The notes: generated by a model not told the origin, from the letters alone. DNA of 42,933 bases from an uncultured Acetobacteraceae bacterium (GCA_903895595.1 CAITUP010000105.1:1-42933); one strand, 5' to 3'; shown: positions 1 through 10,845, counted from the first letter of the stretch. Numbers and translations: made by a program.

Positions 1-1
1 C

Positions 2-982
2 GCCGACGCTGACGGCGGTGCCGTTGGGCCCGGAGGCCGAGATCTGCCCCAGGTTGCTCAATACGTCCACAACGCCATTAATACCGACGGCGGTGCCGCT
101 GGTTCCGGTCGCGACGATGGTGGCGCCGACACCGTTGTTGATCGTGCCGATCGAGCCCGTGGCACCGATAAACAGCGCGTTACCGCCGTCGCCGGCAGTC
201 GATACCGTACCGTTATTGTTGAACACACCCAAAGTGCCGGCGACATTCATCGCCACGCTCTGGCTACCGGTGGCGGTAATCAGCCCGCTGTTGGTCAACG
301 TACCGACACTGCCGGTGGACACGATGCTAACACCCGCGCCGGCAGCACCGGCCGACGTGATGGTGCCTTGGTTAACCAAGGTCCCAATCGAACCGCCGCC
401 ACCGCCACCCACGCCGACGCCGGTGCCGCCCGTCCCGGTCGCCACGATCGTGCCGGTCGCCGCATTGGTCATCGTCCCGATCGAACCGCCGGACACGACG
501 CTGACGCCAGCCTCGCCCGCGGACACGATGCCGCTGTTCTGCAGGGTCGTTAACAGGCCACCGACCTGAAGGCCCGTGCCCGAAATGCCCGAGGCGGTGA
601 TCGTGCCGGTCGTCAGGTTGTTGATGGTGGTAATCGTCTTCAGCGTGAGGATGCTGATGGCAATGCCGCCCGGATCCTGCGCCGAGGCGATCGTGCCGGC
701 GTTCTGGATCAGGGAAATGGCGCCCGTGGCAGTTGGATCGGTCGCGATCGTCGGCTGAAAGCCGCTGGCCGTCGACAGGATCGAGATACTGCCGACCGCG
801 TTGTTGATCAGCGTATCGCCCTGCCGCAACGGGAACACCGTCGTCGGCTGCGCCGGAATCGCGGTGCTGTTGGTGTACGTGATGTTCTGCGCGATCGCGT
901 CCCAGGAGGTCCCGGCAAGGACCATGCCCGCCGCCGAGGCCAGCAGCGCGGCACGGCGCGAAGATATAGACATGTGAGCCAA
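2..982 (-). CDS. Secreted beta-helix repeat protein (autotransporter/adhesin-like), 5' part only
   Basis: The reading frame is open from about 982 to the left edge without a stop, so only the N-terminal ~325 residues are present. An ATG lies at 973, but a TTG at 982 sits 8 nt after an AGGGGG ribosome-binding motif, whereas the ATG is 17 nt away, so TTG may be the real start. The protein begins with an Arg-Arg signal peptide (SISSRRAALLASAAGMVLAG), followed by degenerate repeats of about 20-30 residues of the type GSIGTLTNxGTITATG with many Gly, Thr, Val and Asn. This pattern is typical of right-handed parallel beta-helix passenger domains. The C-terminus that would show an autotransporter barrel is outside the window. 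Role in surface adhesion is inferred; the repeat architecture is seen directly. Confidence 0.72.
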   Translation of the reverse strand, partial: MAHMSISSRRAALLASAAGMVLAGTSWDAIAQNITYTNSTAIPAQPTTVFPLRQGDTLINNAVGSISILSTASGFQPTIATDPTATGAISLIQNAGTIASAQDPGGIAISILTLKTITTINNLTTGTITASGISGTGLQVGGLLTTLQNSGIVSAGEAGVSVVSGGSIGTMTNAATGTIVATGTGGTGVGVGGGGGGSIGTLVNQGTITSAGAAGAGVSIVSTGSVGTLTNSGLITATGSQSVAMNVAGTLGVFNNNGTVSTAGDGGNALFIGATGSIGTINNGVGATIVATGTSGTAVGINGVVDVLSNLGQISASGPNGTAVSVG

Positions 983-1014
983 AGAATCGTCCCCCTGGAG
1001 GTATCGCTGAGCGC

Positions 1015-1044
1015 ATTATCCACGGGTTTTGGGGTCAATGTCTA
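1015..1044 (-). promoter_or_regulatory. Predicted sigma70-type promoter of the repeat-protein gene
   Basis: On the minus strand TAGACA (1044-1039) is followed after 18 nt by GATAAT (1020-1015). Each hexamer has one mismatch to consensus. It would place transcription start about 25-30 nt before the AGGGGG ribosome-binding motif of the repeat-protein gene. Confidence 0.5.
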
Positions 1045-1128
1045 CCCGAACTCGTCTAAAATCGCCTGAAGACGTATCACGGAAAGATACCGATGTACAT
1101 TTCACGACACACCGCGATACGTTCGACG

Positions 1129-1944
1129 TCAGCACGGCATGCCGCGGCGCAGCAAGTCCGGCCACAGCTCGGGCCATCCGTTACCATGCCCCACCCCGTC
1201 AATAACCGCGACGCCGATGCAATCGGGACGGATAAATCGTGCCCGATATGCGCGTGCGACAGCCGTATCGACGACCGCATCCTCGCGCCCGCTGAAATGC
1301 ATCTGCGGCAACGCGGTCAGCCGCTCGGCCTCATCGGCCGGATTCAGCGAGCCGCGCAGCGGCCGCAGCCTTTGCCGAGCAGTCCAATCCGCGATATCCA
1401 AATTCGCGGCAACCGTGCGCAGGTTGGCGACGTCGTGCCGGCGGGCAGCGATCAGGGCCGCCACGGCCCCGCCGCCGGAAAATCCGACCAGCTCCAGCGT
1501 CGCGGCGCCGCTCGCCGTGCGCAACCGGTCGATCGCCGCGTTCATGCTGGCGATCACGGATTCGTGATACCGACCATCGGTCCAGAAATACGCCTCGCAC
1601 GTGGGATCGGACCCCAACGCGACATATTGGCAAGGGCGCCCGAGATAGGCGACCGAGGCCGACGGATCCCGCGCCGCCAGCGCCAGCGCGACCGGCGCCC
1701 ACGGCGTGGGGTCGTCGGATGGCCGGTCGGGACTCGCCCAAGCGTGGCCATCCCCCTCTATATAGACTCGTAAAACAGGCACCGCCGCGAATCGGACATA
1801 ACCCACCAGCCGGAACGGCCGCGTGGACAGCTCCATGCGCGTCAATCCGCCCGAGGCCGCGATCCGGTCGGCGTTCGGCCGCGCGTCCCGGCCATCCGCG
1901 CAGGCGGCGAGTAGCAGAACCAGGCAGGGCAGGAGGAATTTCAA
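1129..1944 (-). CDS. Lipoprotein alpha/beta hydrolase
   Basis: Predicted outer-membrane or periplasmic lipoprotein of 271 aa with an alpha/beta-hydrolase fold. The chosen start is a TTG whose bases overlap the TGA stop of the upstream polymerase gene (GTTGA), giving the signal MKFLLPCLVLLLAAC with lipobox L12-A-A-C15. The nucleophile elbow GFSGGG puts Ser156 in place. A later Asp222 (SGREDAVV) and His253 (GVGHGNGW) complete a plausible triad. The substrate is unknown. Translational coupling to the O-antigen polymerase/ligase-like gene suggests a role in the envelope or glycan modification, but this is inference. No ATG start would give the lipoprotein signal; a longer frame upstream has unrelated low-complexity sequence and is rejected. 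Confidence 0.75.
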   Translation of the reverse strand: MKFLLPCLVLLLAACADGRDARPNADRIAASGGLTRMELSTRPFRLVGYVRFAAVPVLRVYIEGDGHAWASPDRPSDDPTPWAPVALALAARDPSASVAYLGRPCQYVALGSDPTCEAYFWTDGRYHESVIASMNAAIDRLRTASGAATLELVGFSGGGAVAALIAARRHDVANLRTVAANLDIADWTARQRLRPLRGSLNPADEAERLTALPQMHFSGREDAVVDTAVARAYRARFIRPDCIGVAVIDGVGHGNGWPELWPDLLRRGMPC

Positions 1945-3941
1945 CGTCGGCCCGCCGCCTCGGTTTCCACCATGGTCCGCACCGCCTTCGAGATCGGCGC
2001 CACCGCCTCCGCCCCGGTCGTCAGACCGGCGCGCATCGCCTGTAGCCCCGCCGGAATCGTCGCCGGGTTGGCCAGCATCGCCAGACCCCCGTACCACAGA
2101 CACACCCGGTCCTGCTGGTGCAGCGCGAAGATCCTGTCGCACACCCCAATAATCCGTGAATACTGTTTCGTCGCCGCCAGAAACGCCATGAACGGCACCG
2201 CGACGTCGCTGCGATCCGGGGAATGGCGGACGATACGCATCATCGCCCCCTCCCACCGCGGCAACTCCCGCTCCCGCAGGGCCACCAGGGCGTTGCGTTC
2301 ATGATTGGCGGCAAGATCGTTGCGCATCACCAGAGTCAGTGCCTCCAGACGCACACCGGCTCGGCCTTGCTCGGTCCAGGCGTCCACCTCGTGGAGAAGA
2401 CGCTCGTACCACCGTGCCTGAGCCTCGGTGACCTCGGTCGGTTGCGCGTCCACCAACGCGACTTCGTTCAGGGCAAGCCACCACAAATGCACCCCGCCGC
2501 GGGCGCGATCGGAAGGGAACGTGCCGAAACGCGGAATTTCGGCGGGGTCCTGGCGGTTCAACGCCGCGAGCCGGTCGCCGCCCATACGCGTATCGTCGTA
2601 CGTCAGCCAGGCGCCCGCGGCCAGCAGCACCACCAGACACGCACAGACCGACCGGCTCCACCCATCCGCCGACGCCGGAGCGGGCGCGCGCAGTACGCCC
2701 ATCGGCACGGTCGTCGCGGCGATTGCGATGGCGACGAACGGGTAGCAGAACATGAACGGGTACCAGAAGCACAGCGACGCCACGGTCAGGAACCAGCCGG
2801 TCGCCGCGATCGCCATCATCCTCCGCCGCGCGCCAGCGATCACCGCTGCGAAGAACGCCGTGTACAGAATTCCGCCGATCGCGCCGCCGCCGAGCACGGC
2901 CTCCAGAATGTCGTTATGGGAATGGAAGGCACCGGCGCCGACGCCTTCCCAACTCGGGTTCCAGACGCCGTCGATGAAGCCTCTGACGACCGGCAGGAAA
3001 GTGTGCCGGTACAACAGATCGTTGTAATGGCCCCAACCGAAGCCGGTGAGCAGGGCAAGCGGCTCATCGCGGAAATTACGGAGCGCCGCCCACGCGAGCA
3101 AGCCGCGCGAGCGAACCGAGTAGAGCGGATCGTAGTCGCCATAGGCCGTCACGGCCGCGATCCCCAAACACGTCATCGCCAGCGCCACCACGGGCAGCCA
3201 CCCCAGCAGACGCCGCGACCGGTCGAGCGGCTGGCGGGCCACCAACCAACGCAGCAGGACATAGGCAATGGGTCCGACAAGGCAGACCAGCACGGTCGCG
3301 GTCTTGTTGGCGGAGAAGACGACCGGCGCCAGCCCGACAAGACCGGCTGCCCCCAAGGTCTTCCAGTTCGGACGCCCGAAGGCGCCCGCGACGATCATCA
3401 TCGCGGGCGGTCCCAGGAGACCGGCGTATCCGGTGTATTTCTCGGGCCGCCACGCTGAAAACTGCGGCAGCAGCGCGTCCAGCCCCGCGACGATCAGACA
3501 GGCGCCGACCGCTCCGCCCGCGATCGCGACGCGGCACCCGCGGTACGGCCAAACGGCCATGGCCAGCAGCATCAACAGCGTCAGAGCGAAGAAACTGAAA
3601 ATCCCCTCCCCCGTTTCCGGGGTGCCGAACCAGGCGCGGCCGGGAAAGGCCTGAGTCGCGGACACCAGCGCGTTCCAGGCCAGGAACAGCAGCATGATCC
3701 GGACATGCCACCGGCCCAACAGCAGCGAGACCCCCTGGCCCGTGAGATCCAACGCGAGCAACACCAGCCCGGCGACCGCCCCGAGGACCAGCAGGCCAAC
3801 CGTCACAGGTTCGGTCTGAAACCAGATACCGTACGCGAACGGCGGTGTCCCGAGCATGAAGAGGAACACCGACAAGATCAGGACGGCCGTCCCGATGCCG
3901 CGGGCGCAGGCGAGTGAGCGGGTCGGGGTGGCTGGCGGCAT
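1941..3941 (-). CDS. O-antigen polymerase/ligase family membrane protein (Wzy/WaaL-like)
   Basis: 666 aa polytopic inner-membrane protein with roughly ten or more hydrophobic segments in residues 20-440 and a large soluble C-terminal region (about 450-666). The motif FHSHND (339-344) in a long periplasmic loop followed by a Gly-rich helix (LGGGAIGG) is the hallmark of the Wzy_C/O-antigen ligase family, where His residues act in glycan transfer from an undecaprenyl-diphosphate carrier. The C-terminal part looks helical and TPR-like. The stop codon overlaps the TTG start of the lipoprotein hydrolase, so the two are probably one operon. Whether it polymerises O-antigen, ligates it to lipid A-core, or glycosylates proteins (PglL-like) cannot be told from sequence alone. 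Confidence 0.78.
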   Translation of the reverse strand: MPPATPTRSLACARGIGTAVLILSVFLFMLGTPPFAYGIWFQTEPVTVGLLVLGAVAGLVLLALDLTGQGVSLLLGRWHVRIMLLFLAWNALVSATQAFPGRAWFGTPETGEGIFSFFALTLLMLLAMAVWPYRGCRVAIAGGAVGACLIVAGLDALLPQFSAWRPEKYTGYAGLLGPPAMMIVAGAFGRPNWKTLGAAGLVGLAPVVFSANKTATVLVCLVGPIAYVLLRWLVARQPLDRSRRLLGWLPVVALAMTCLGIAAVTAYGDYDPLYSVRSRGLLAWAALRNFRDEPLALLTGFGWGHYNDLLYRHTFLPVVRGFIDGVWNPSWEGVGAGAFHSHNDILEAVLGGGAIGGILYTAFFAAVIAGARRRMMAIAATGWFLTVASLCFWYPFMFCYPFVAIAIAATTVPMGVLRAPAPASADGWSRSVCACLVVLLAAGAWLTYDDTRMGGDRLAALNRQDPAEIPRFGTFPSDRARGGVHLWWLALNEVALVDAQPTEVTEAQARWYERLLHEVDAWTEQGRAGVRLEALTLVMRNDLAANHERNALVALRERELPRWEGAMMRIVRHSPDRSDVAVPFMAFLAATKQYSRIIGVCDRIFALHQQDRVCLWYGGLAMLANPATIPAGLQAMRAGLTTGAEAVAPISKAVRTMVETEAAGRR

Positions 3942-4010
3942 GCGGTTGGGGTCCTGTCTCCGGCCTTTGTCTAGACCGGGATTGGCGGACCGGACAGGGC
4001 GAAGGTTCGA

Positions 4011-5039
4011 TTACCCGCGGGTCAGCCGCTTCAACGTCGCGATCTGGCGGAAGAAGGATTGGCGCGGTTGCGCCGGCGTGCCCATCAATGCCGCGCCAGG
4101 TGCCACGTCTCCGATCACGCCCGCCTGCCCGCCAATGCGCGCGCCGGTACCGATTCGCAGGTGACCTGTCAGCGCGGCTTGGCCGCCAACTTGAACAAAA
4201 TCCTCCAGCACGGTGGAACCGGCGATGCCCGCCTGCGCCACAATCACGCAGCAGCGGCCGAGTCGGACGTTGTGGCCGATCTGCACCAGATTATCCAAGC
4301 GGCAACCGGCGCCGATGATTGTGTCGCCGGTCGAGCCTCGGTCGATGGTCGTGTTCGCGCCGATTTCCACGTCGTCGCCGATCGCGACGCGTCCGAGTTG
4401 GGGGATGCTGAGGAAGCCGGTTTTGGTGGGTGTGAAGCCGAAGCCTTCCTGGCCGATGCGGGCGCCAGGGAACAAGGTGACTCGGTCGCCGAGATGGGCA
4501 TGGCTGATGCTGACATGCGCGCCGATACGGGCATCGCGGCCGATGGTGACGCCGGGACCGACGGAGACGTAAGGGCCGATGCGACAGTTGGGGCCGATCT
4601 CGGCCCCCGCCTCGATCGTCGCGTAGGCGCCGATTTCGGCGGAGGGATCGACCCGAGCACCGTCTTCGACGATCGCGGTACGATGGATGCCGGGCCGCAC
4701 GGGCGGGCGTGGATGAAACAGACCAGCGACTCTGGCCCAACCCTGGGAGACGTCGGCGGAGACAATGGCGATGGCCCCCGCGGGCACGCGATCCCGCAAA
4801 TCCGCTGGCACGATCACCGCGCCGGCGGCGGTTTCGTCCAACGCCGTGACGTAGCGGCGGTTGTCCAGAAAGCTCACATCCCCAGGTCCCGCCGCCCGCA
4901 ATGGCGCAACGCCGGAGAACGCAATGTCGGACGCGGGCACGTTGCCGCCGGCCGCCGCCGCGATGGCGATCAGCCCGTGCGGGCCACTGCGGGCGAAAAA
5001 CCGCCCGTCGCCCATTGGCGCTTCAGTCAATGACGGCAT
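4011..5039 (-). CDS. lpxD: UDP-3-O-acylglucosamine N-acyltransferase LpxD
   Basis: Transfers a 3-hydroxyacyl chain from acyl-ACP to the 2-amino group of UDP-3-O-acylglucosamine, the third step of lipid A synthesis. The 342-aa protein has the N-terminal uridine-binding domain ([10 protein letters not shown] onward; SFLDNRRYV) and then a left-handed beta-helix of hexapeptide repeats (e.g. [18 protein letters not shown]). The catalytic His lies in [10 protein letters not shown] (about residue 256). The C-terminal helix [20 protein letters not shown] is typical. A frame extending to an ATG at 5084 would start inside the CIRCE operator. The ATG at 5039 has AGGA 7-8 nt upstream and is preferred; ATG 5015 is an alternative. 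lpxD normally sits with bamA/fabZ/lpxA; here it stands next to a Wzy-like gene and divergent from groES. Confidence 0.93.
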   Translation of the reverse strand: MPSLTEAPMGDGRFFARSGPHGLIAIAAAAGGNVPASDIAFSGVAPLRAAGPGDVSFLDNRRYVTALDETAAGAVIVPADLRDRVPAGAIAIVSADVSQGWARVAGLFHPRPPVRPGIHRTAIVEDGARVDPSAEIGAYATIEAGAEIGPNCRIGPYVSVGPGVTIGRDARIGAHVSISHAHLGDRVTLFPGARIGQEGFGFTPTKTGFLSIPQLGRVAIGDDVEIGANTTIDRGSTGDTIIGAGCRLDNLVQIGHNVRLGRCCVIVAQAGIAGSTVLEDFVQVGGQAALTGHLRIGTGARIGGQAGVIGDVAPGAALMGTPAQPRQSFFRQIATLKRLTRG

Positions 5040-5073
5040 CCTTATCCTGGCGTTTCCGAGCGCGATCTTAACG

Positions 5074-5100
5074 CTAGCACTCATGCGATGGGAGTGCTAA
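5074..5100 (+). promoter_or_regulatory. CIRCE operator (HrcA binding site) of groESL
   Basis: CTAGCACTC, nine bases, then GAGTGCTAA. This is the CIRCE inverted repeat with one mismatch to the TTAGCACTC-N9-GAGTGCTAA consensus. HrcA is known to repress groESL through this site in many bacteria, with release on heat shock. It lies between the divergent lpxD and groES genes. A TATAAC -10-like hexamer is at 5120-5125, but no convincing -35 could be assigned. Confidence 0.93.
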
Positions 5101-5189
5101 TGACCCCGGATCGGCGCACTATAACCTGCCGCGGCCTGCTTTGCATCGCCCGCCCAACGCCGACCCATATCATTCCAGGAGAAAATGCC

Positions 5190-5507
5190 GTGAAGTTCCG
5201 CCCCCTGCACGACCGGGTTGTGATCCGTCGTCTGAACGCCGAAGAGAAAACCAAAGGGGGCATCATCATCCCCGACACCGCGCAGGAAAAGCCGATGGAA
5301 GGCGAAGTCGTCGCCGCCGGCCCCGGCGCGCGCAACGAAGCCGGGCAGATCGTGGCCCTGGAAGTCAAAGCGGGCGACCGCATCCTGTTCGGTAAATGGT
5401 CCGGCACGGAAGTGAAGATCGACGGCGAAGAGCTGCTGATCATGAAAGAATCCGACATCATGGGCATCGTGACCGGCACCCCGGCCGCCCCGGCGAAGAA
5501 GAAGTAA
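5190..5507 (+). CDS. groES: Co-chaperonin GroES (Cpn10)
   Basis: Seven-subunit lid of the GroEL chaperonin. 105 aa from a GTG start at 5190 placed 8 nt after AGGAG (5177-5181), giving [15 protein letters not shown]. The mobile loop ([18 protein letters not shown]) and the ending KESDIMGIV are canonical. A closer ATG at 5185 reads ATG-CCG-TGA and cannot initiate the protein. Unusual for the family, about 10 residues ([10 protein letters not shown]) extend past the usual end (~95 aa). Transcribed with groEL, 83 bp downstream, under the CIRCE operator. Confidence 0.97.
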   Translation: MKFRPLHDRVVIRRLNAEEKTKGGIIIPDTAQEKPMEGEVVAAGPGARNEAGQIVALEVKAGDRILFGKWSGTEVKIDGEELLIMKESDIMGIVTGTPAAPAKKK

Positions 5508-5578
5508 TCCTTCCACCCATCGTTATGGTCGGGCTTGACCCGACCATCCCGGGGCAATTCGGCCCCCACGCTTCATAG

Positions 5579-7243
<1,665 letters not shown>

Positions 7244-7327
7244 GAAGCGGGCTTAATTCTCCCGGCACACAACGACCGATACTGTTTCACGCGACCGTGA
7301 CGGCGACAGCAACGGCCGCGCGCCGTC

Positions 7328-9424
7328 TTATTCGTACCGCAATGCCTCGATCGGGTCGAGCCGCGCGGCTTTGCGGGCCGGGTAGTAACCGAAGAAAATG
7401 CCGACAGCGGCGGAGAACAGAAAGCCCACCGCGATGGCCGTTGGGGACGTCGGCACCGGCCATCCCGTGATGAACCCGATCGCCTGCGACAACGCCAATC
7501 CCACCAGAATACCGGCGACCCCGCCCGTGACGCTCATCAACACCGCCTCGGCCAGAAATTGCAGCAGCACATGCAACCGGCGCGCACCGATGGCCATCCG
7601 CAACCCGATCTCGCGCGTCCGTTCGGTCACCGACACCAGTAGAATGTTCATGATGCCGATCCCGCCCACCAGCAGTGAAATCGACGCCACCGCGGCCAGC
7701 AGAATCGCCATGATACGCCCGCTGCTGGCGGCGGTTTCGGCGATCTGGCTCAGGTTGCGCACCGCGAAATCGGCGGGTGCCCCAACAGCGATGCGGTGGC
7801 GGCGTCGCAATGTTTCGGTCACCTGAGCGATGGCCGGCTTCACCGCGTCCGCGCTCGCCGCTTGCAGATAGAGTTGGTTCACGAAACCCGCCAAGCGCGG
7901 CTGCAACACGTAGGGGTTGGGCGGCAACGGATACACCCAGTTCAACGGCGTTTGCGCGGTGCTGGGGGCGGCGACGCCCAGGACCTTCCGCTCCCCTGTG
8001 TGGAATGGGATCATCACGACATCGTCCTGATCCTGGCCGTACGCCGTCTGCCCCTTCGCCGTCAGAACCCCGATAACCCGCAGCGGCACGCCCTTCACTT
8101 GCACCAGCGCGCCGATGGGGTCCGCGTCGCCGAACAGCTGCTGCGCGACCGTCGTGCCCAGCAGCACCACCAGCGACGCCCGCGCATCGTCCTCGGCCGT
8201 GATCGCTCGGCCGCTATCGATCTGCCAGTTGGTGACCGGCGGATAGTTGGGGCTGACGCCCTGAATCGACGTCGACCAGTTGCGGTTGCCGTTTTCGATC
8301 TGACCGCTCTGCCGGATCAAATAGCTGACGCTGGCGATGGCCTGATCCTCCCGCCGTATCGCCTGCGCGTCGCCTATTGTGATGACCGAGGCACTGCCGG
8401 CCCCGGCCCGCTGCCCGCCGGAGGTCACCGCGCCCGGCACGACCACCAGCAGATTGGTGCCCAAGCTGGCAATTTGCTTCAGCACGGCCTCATTCGCGCC
8501 CTGGCCGACCGAGACCATGACGATCAGCGCGGCGACGCCGATGAACACGCCGAGCATTGTCAGGGCGGAACGGGTCCGGTTGCGGAGCACGGCCTGGACG
8601 GCGGCGGTCAGGATCATCTGGGCCAAGGCGCCCGCGGCGCTGCCGGCGCCGGGCACCGTGGTGCTTGTCTGTGCCGCCCGAAACAGGCTGGTGTCCAGCA
8701 CCACCTCGGCCGCGGGTGCCCGGTGTTCCGGGTGCTCGTCGGTCACGATCAGCCCGTCGCGCATGGTCACCACCCGCTTGGCATAGGCGGCGATGTCCAT
8801 TTCATGCGTGACGACGACGATGGTGACCCCGTGATCGCGGTTCAGGGCGACCAGGGTGTCCATGATCTCATGCGAGGTGCGGGTATCCAGATTGCCTGTC
8901 GGCTCATCGGCCAACAGCAGGCTGGGGGTGTTGATCAAGGCGCGCGCGATGGCGACGCGTTGTTGTTGCCCGCCGGACAGCTGCGCCGGCGTATTATGCT
9001 CCCGCGACGTCAAACCCAGCAGCGCCAAGGACGCCCGTGCCCGCGTGTCGCGATCGGTGCGGCTGACCGGCCCGGCACTGGCATAGATCAGCGGCAGAGC
9101 GGTATTTTCCAGGGCACTGGTGCGGGCCAGCAGGTTGAAGCTTTGGAAGACGAATCCCAGCCGCTCGCCGCGAATGCGGGCCAATTCCGGCTCGCTGAGA
9201 TGCGCGACGTCCACGCCGTCCAGGAAATATTGGCCGGTGCTGGGTCTATCGAGGCACCCGAGGACCCCCATCAACGTCGACTTGCCGGATCCAGACGAAC
9301 CCATGATCGCAACGAACTCGCTCGGCAGAATTGTCAGACTAACACCCGCCAGCGCGTGCACGTCCATGTCGCCGACATGGTAGGTGCGGGTGACGTTTTC
9401 GACGCGAATGACCGGTTCGGCCAT
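7328..9424 (-). CDS. macB: MacB-type ABC transporter, fused ATPase-permease
   Basis: Inner-membrane component of a tripartite MacAB-like pump. 698 aa. The N-terminal ATPase has Walker [10 protein letters not shown] (42-50), signature LSGGQQQR (149-156) and Walker B LLADEP (170-175). Four membrane helices follow in the MacB pattern: one near residues 285-310 ([17 protein letters not shown]), a large periplasmic domain, and three near the C-terminus, including [28 protein letters not shown]. The family moves macrolides, toxins, peptides or lipoproteins across the outer membrane via a TolC-type channel; the cargo here is unknown. It starts 3 bp after macA ends, so the two are co-translated. No outer-membrane channel gene is nearby. 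Confidence 0.92.
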   Translation of the reverse strand: MAEPVIRVENVTRTYHVGDMDVHALAGVSLTILPSEFVAIMGSSGSGKSTLMGVLGCLDRPSTGQYFLDGVDVAHLSEPELARIRGERLGFVFQSFNLLARTSALENTALPLIYASAGPVSRTDRDTRARASLALLGLTSREHNTPAQLSGGQQQRVAIARALINTPSLLLADEPTGNLDTRTSHEIMDTLVALNRDHGVTIVVVTHEMDIAAYAKRVVTMRDGLIVTDEHPEHRAPAAEVVLDTSLFRAAQTSTTVPGAGSAAGALAQMILTAAVQAVLRNRTRSALTMLGVFIGVAALIVMVSVGQGANEAVLKQIASLGTNLLVVVPGAVTSGGQRAGAGSASVITIGDAQAIRREDQAIASVSYLIRQSGQIENGNRNWSTSIQGVSPNYPPVTNWQIDSGRAITAEDDARASLVVLLGTTVAQQLFGDADPIGALVQVKGVPLRVIGVLTAKGQTAYGQDQDDVVMIPFHTGERKVLGVAAPSTAQTPLNWVYPLPPNPYVLQPRLAGFVNQLYLQAASADAVKPAIAQVTETLRRRHRIAVGAPADFAVRNLSQIAETAASSGRIMAILLAAVASISLLVGGIGIMNILLVSVTERTREIGLRMAIGARRLHVLLQFLAEAVLMSVTGGVAGILVGLALSQAIGFITGWPVPTSPTAIAVGFLFSAAVGIFFGYYPARKAARLDPIEALRYE

Positions 9425-9427
9425 GGC

Positions 9428-10735
9428 CTACAACCGAGGCGGCGGCAGTGCGGCGCCAGCCGTGGCCCGTGTTTCACCGACGATCGCCAGATCGCCTTCC
9501 TTCAACTCCCCCGAGAGCAGTTCGGTGACACTGTCGTCGTCCAGGCCCGTGGTGACGGGCACCGCGACCGGCTTTCCGTCCCGCAAGACCCATACGCGCG
9601 CCGCCCCGGCCTTGGCGGGCGGGGTACCCAAAGGCAAATAGCGCAGCGCCTGATCGGGCACGTGCAGCACATTGGCGCGCTCGTCGGTGACGATCTGAGT
9701 GGACGCCGTCATGCCGGGTTTCAGCGCGAGATCTGCATTCGTCACCGACACCACCACGTCGTACGTCACGACGTTCTGTACCGTCTGCGGCGATTGCCGC
9801 ACCTGGAGAACCGTTCCTTCGAACGCGCGCGCCGGATAGGCATCCACCGTGAAATGCGCCTTGTCATCCTGCTTTATCGCACCGATGTCGCTCTCGCTGA
9901 CATTGGTATCGACCTGCATCTTGGTCAGGTCGCTGGCGATCAGGAATAGCGTCGGCGTTTGGAAACTGGCGGCCACGGTTTGCCCGACCGTCACGTTGCG
10001 CGACACCACGGTGCCATCCACCGGGGACACGATGTCGGTGTAGCCCAGGTTGATCTTGGCGGCGTCCAAAGTCGCCTTGCTGAGGTTGACCGTGGCGGTA
10101 TCCAGCGCCACTTGCGCGCGCGCCTGATCGACCGCGCTTTTCGCGAGGTCCGCGACATCCTGGGATACGAATTTGCTCAGCGCGAGTGTGCGGTTCCGGT
10201 CGTCGGACAGTTGGGCATAACGAACGACCGCTACATCCTTTTGGAGCTGCGCCAAGGCGACATCCAGGTGGGCCTGATCCTGGTCGACGACGCTCTGATA
10301 AGGGCGGGGGTCGAGCTTCGCGCAGACCTGCCCTTTTTTGACCTGGGTGTTGTAGTCGCAGCTCAGTTCCTGGAGAACGCCGGAGACATAGCTGCCGACG
10401 ATGACAGTGAGCACCGGGTTGACGGTGCCCGTGGCCGTGACCATCCGCGTGACGGCCCCGCGCGAGACCGGTGCGGTGGTATAGCGCACCGCCGGTGCAC
10501 GGTGGGTTTCCCACCAGCCGCCGCCGGCCGCACCGAGGACAAGCACCAGCAACGCGACGCCCGCGAGCCAATGCCTGCGGCACCATGATGGCGTTGGCGG
10601 CACAATCGCCGCTTTGGTGGCGATGGCCTCGCTGCTTGGTTTGCTTGGATCTGTCGCCAATTTGACCGTCGATTCAGTGTCATCGCCGGATCGGACGATC
10701 ACGGCTTCCCGAGCGGTATCGCTTTGGCGGGTCAT
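9428..10735 (-). CDS. macA: MacA/HlyD-type periplasmic adaptor (membrane fusion protein)
   Basis: Adaptor joining the MacB transporter to an outer-membrane channel. 435 aa: an unusually long, poorly conserved cytoplasmic N-terminus (about 55 residues), one membrane anchor (about 56-74), then barrel-sandwich/lipoyl halves (e.g. YVSGVLQELSCDYNTQVKKG and DIVSPVDGTVVSRNVTVG), a coiled-coil hairpin rich in Gln/Ala, and a beta-barrel (NLADLALKPGMTA-like region, PDQALRYLP). The ATG at 10735 has no purine-rich ribosome-binding site: the upstream bases are pyrimidine-rich (CCCTCCCTC). A GTG at codon 12 with GGGAAG before it is an alternative start. Upstream on the same strand, 20 bp away, ends a response-regulator remnant. 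Confidence 0.87.
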   Translation of the reverse strand: MTRQSDTAREAVIVRSGDDTESTVKLATDPSKPSSEAIATKAAIVPPTPSWCRRHWLAGVALLVLVLGAAGGGWWETHRAPAVRYTTAPVSRGAVTRMVTATGTVNPVLTVIVGSYVSGVLQELSCDYNTQVKKGQVCAKLDPRPYQSVVDQDQAHLDVALAQLQKDVAVVRYAQLSDDRNRTLALSKFVSQDVADLAKSAVDQARAQVALDTATVNLSKATLDAAKINLGYTDIVSPVDGTVVSRNVTVGQTVAASFQTPTLFLIASDLTKMQVDTNVSESDIGAIKQDDKAHFTVDAYPARAFEGTVLQVRQSPQTVQNVVTYDVVVSVTNADLALKPGMTASTQIVTDERANVLHVPDQALRYLPLGTPPAKAGAARVWVLRDGKPVAVPVTTGLDDDSVTELLSGELKEGDLAIVGETRATAGAALPPPRL

Positions 10736-10755
10736 GAGGGAGGGTCGGAAAATGC

Positions 10756-10845
10756 TTATGCCGCAGGCAGAATCCCCCGCAACGCCGCCAGAAGACGTTC
10801 CGGCCGGCAGGGCTTCTGCAAATGCAGCGCCCCGGTAAACGCATG
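10756..10845 (-). pseudogene. C-terminal remnant of a response-regulator receiver domain
   Basis: About 29 codons ending in TAA at 10756-10758 encode [19 protein letters not shown] followed by [10 protein letters not shown]. The Lys-Pro pair after a short hydrophobic strand and the following PERLLAALR helix match the beta5-alpha5 end of CheY-like receiver domains or of a hybrid kinase. The frame loses all similarity at 10846, exactly where groEL-derived sequence starts. It lies 20 bp before macA in the same orientation, as a regulator in the same operon would. The domain call rests on a short segment. Confidence 0.55.

Noticed and set aside
18-569. Plus-strand Pro/Val/Thr-rich repeat frame and minus-strand frame 372-1016
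   Set aside because: Both are other-frame readings of the beta-helix repeat gene; only the frame starting at 973/982 gives a signal peptide and regular beta-helix repeats.
5040-5084. Longer lpxD start at 5084
   Set aside because: The ATG lies inside the CIRCE operator and adds 15 residues with no family likeness; ATG 5039 has a ribosome-binding motif.
5185-5193. ATG just before groES
   Set aside because: It reads ATG-CCG-TGA and sits only 3 nt from AGGAG; the GTG at 5190 gives the canonical GroES N-terminus.
7244-7327. Possible integrase or IS remnant beside the groEL repeats
   Set aside because: I looked for transposase-like frames, terminal inverted repeats and target duplications here and at 11021-11070 and saw none.
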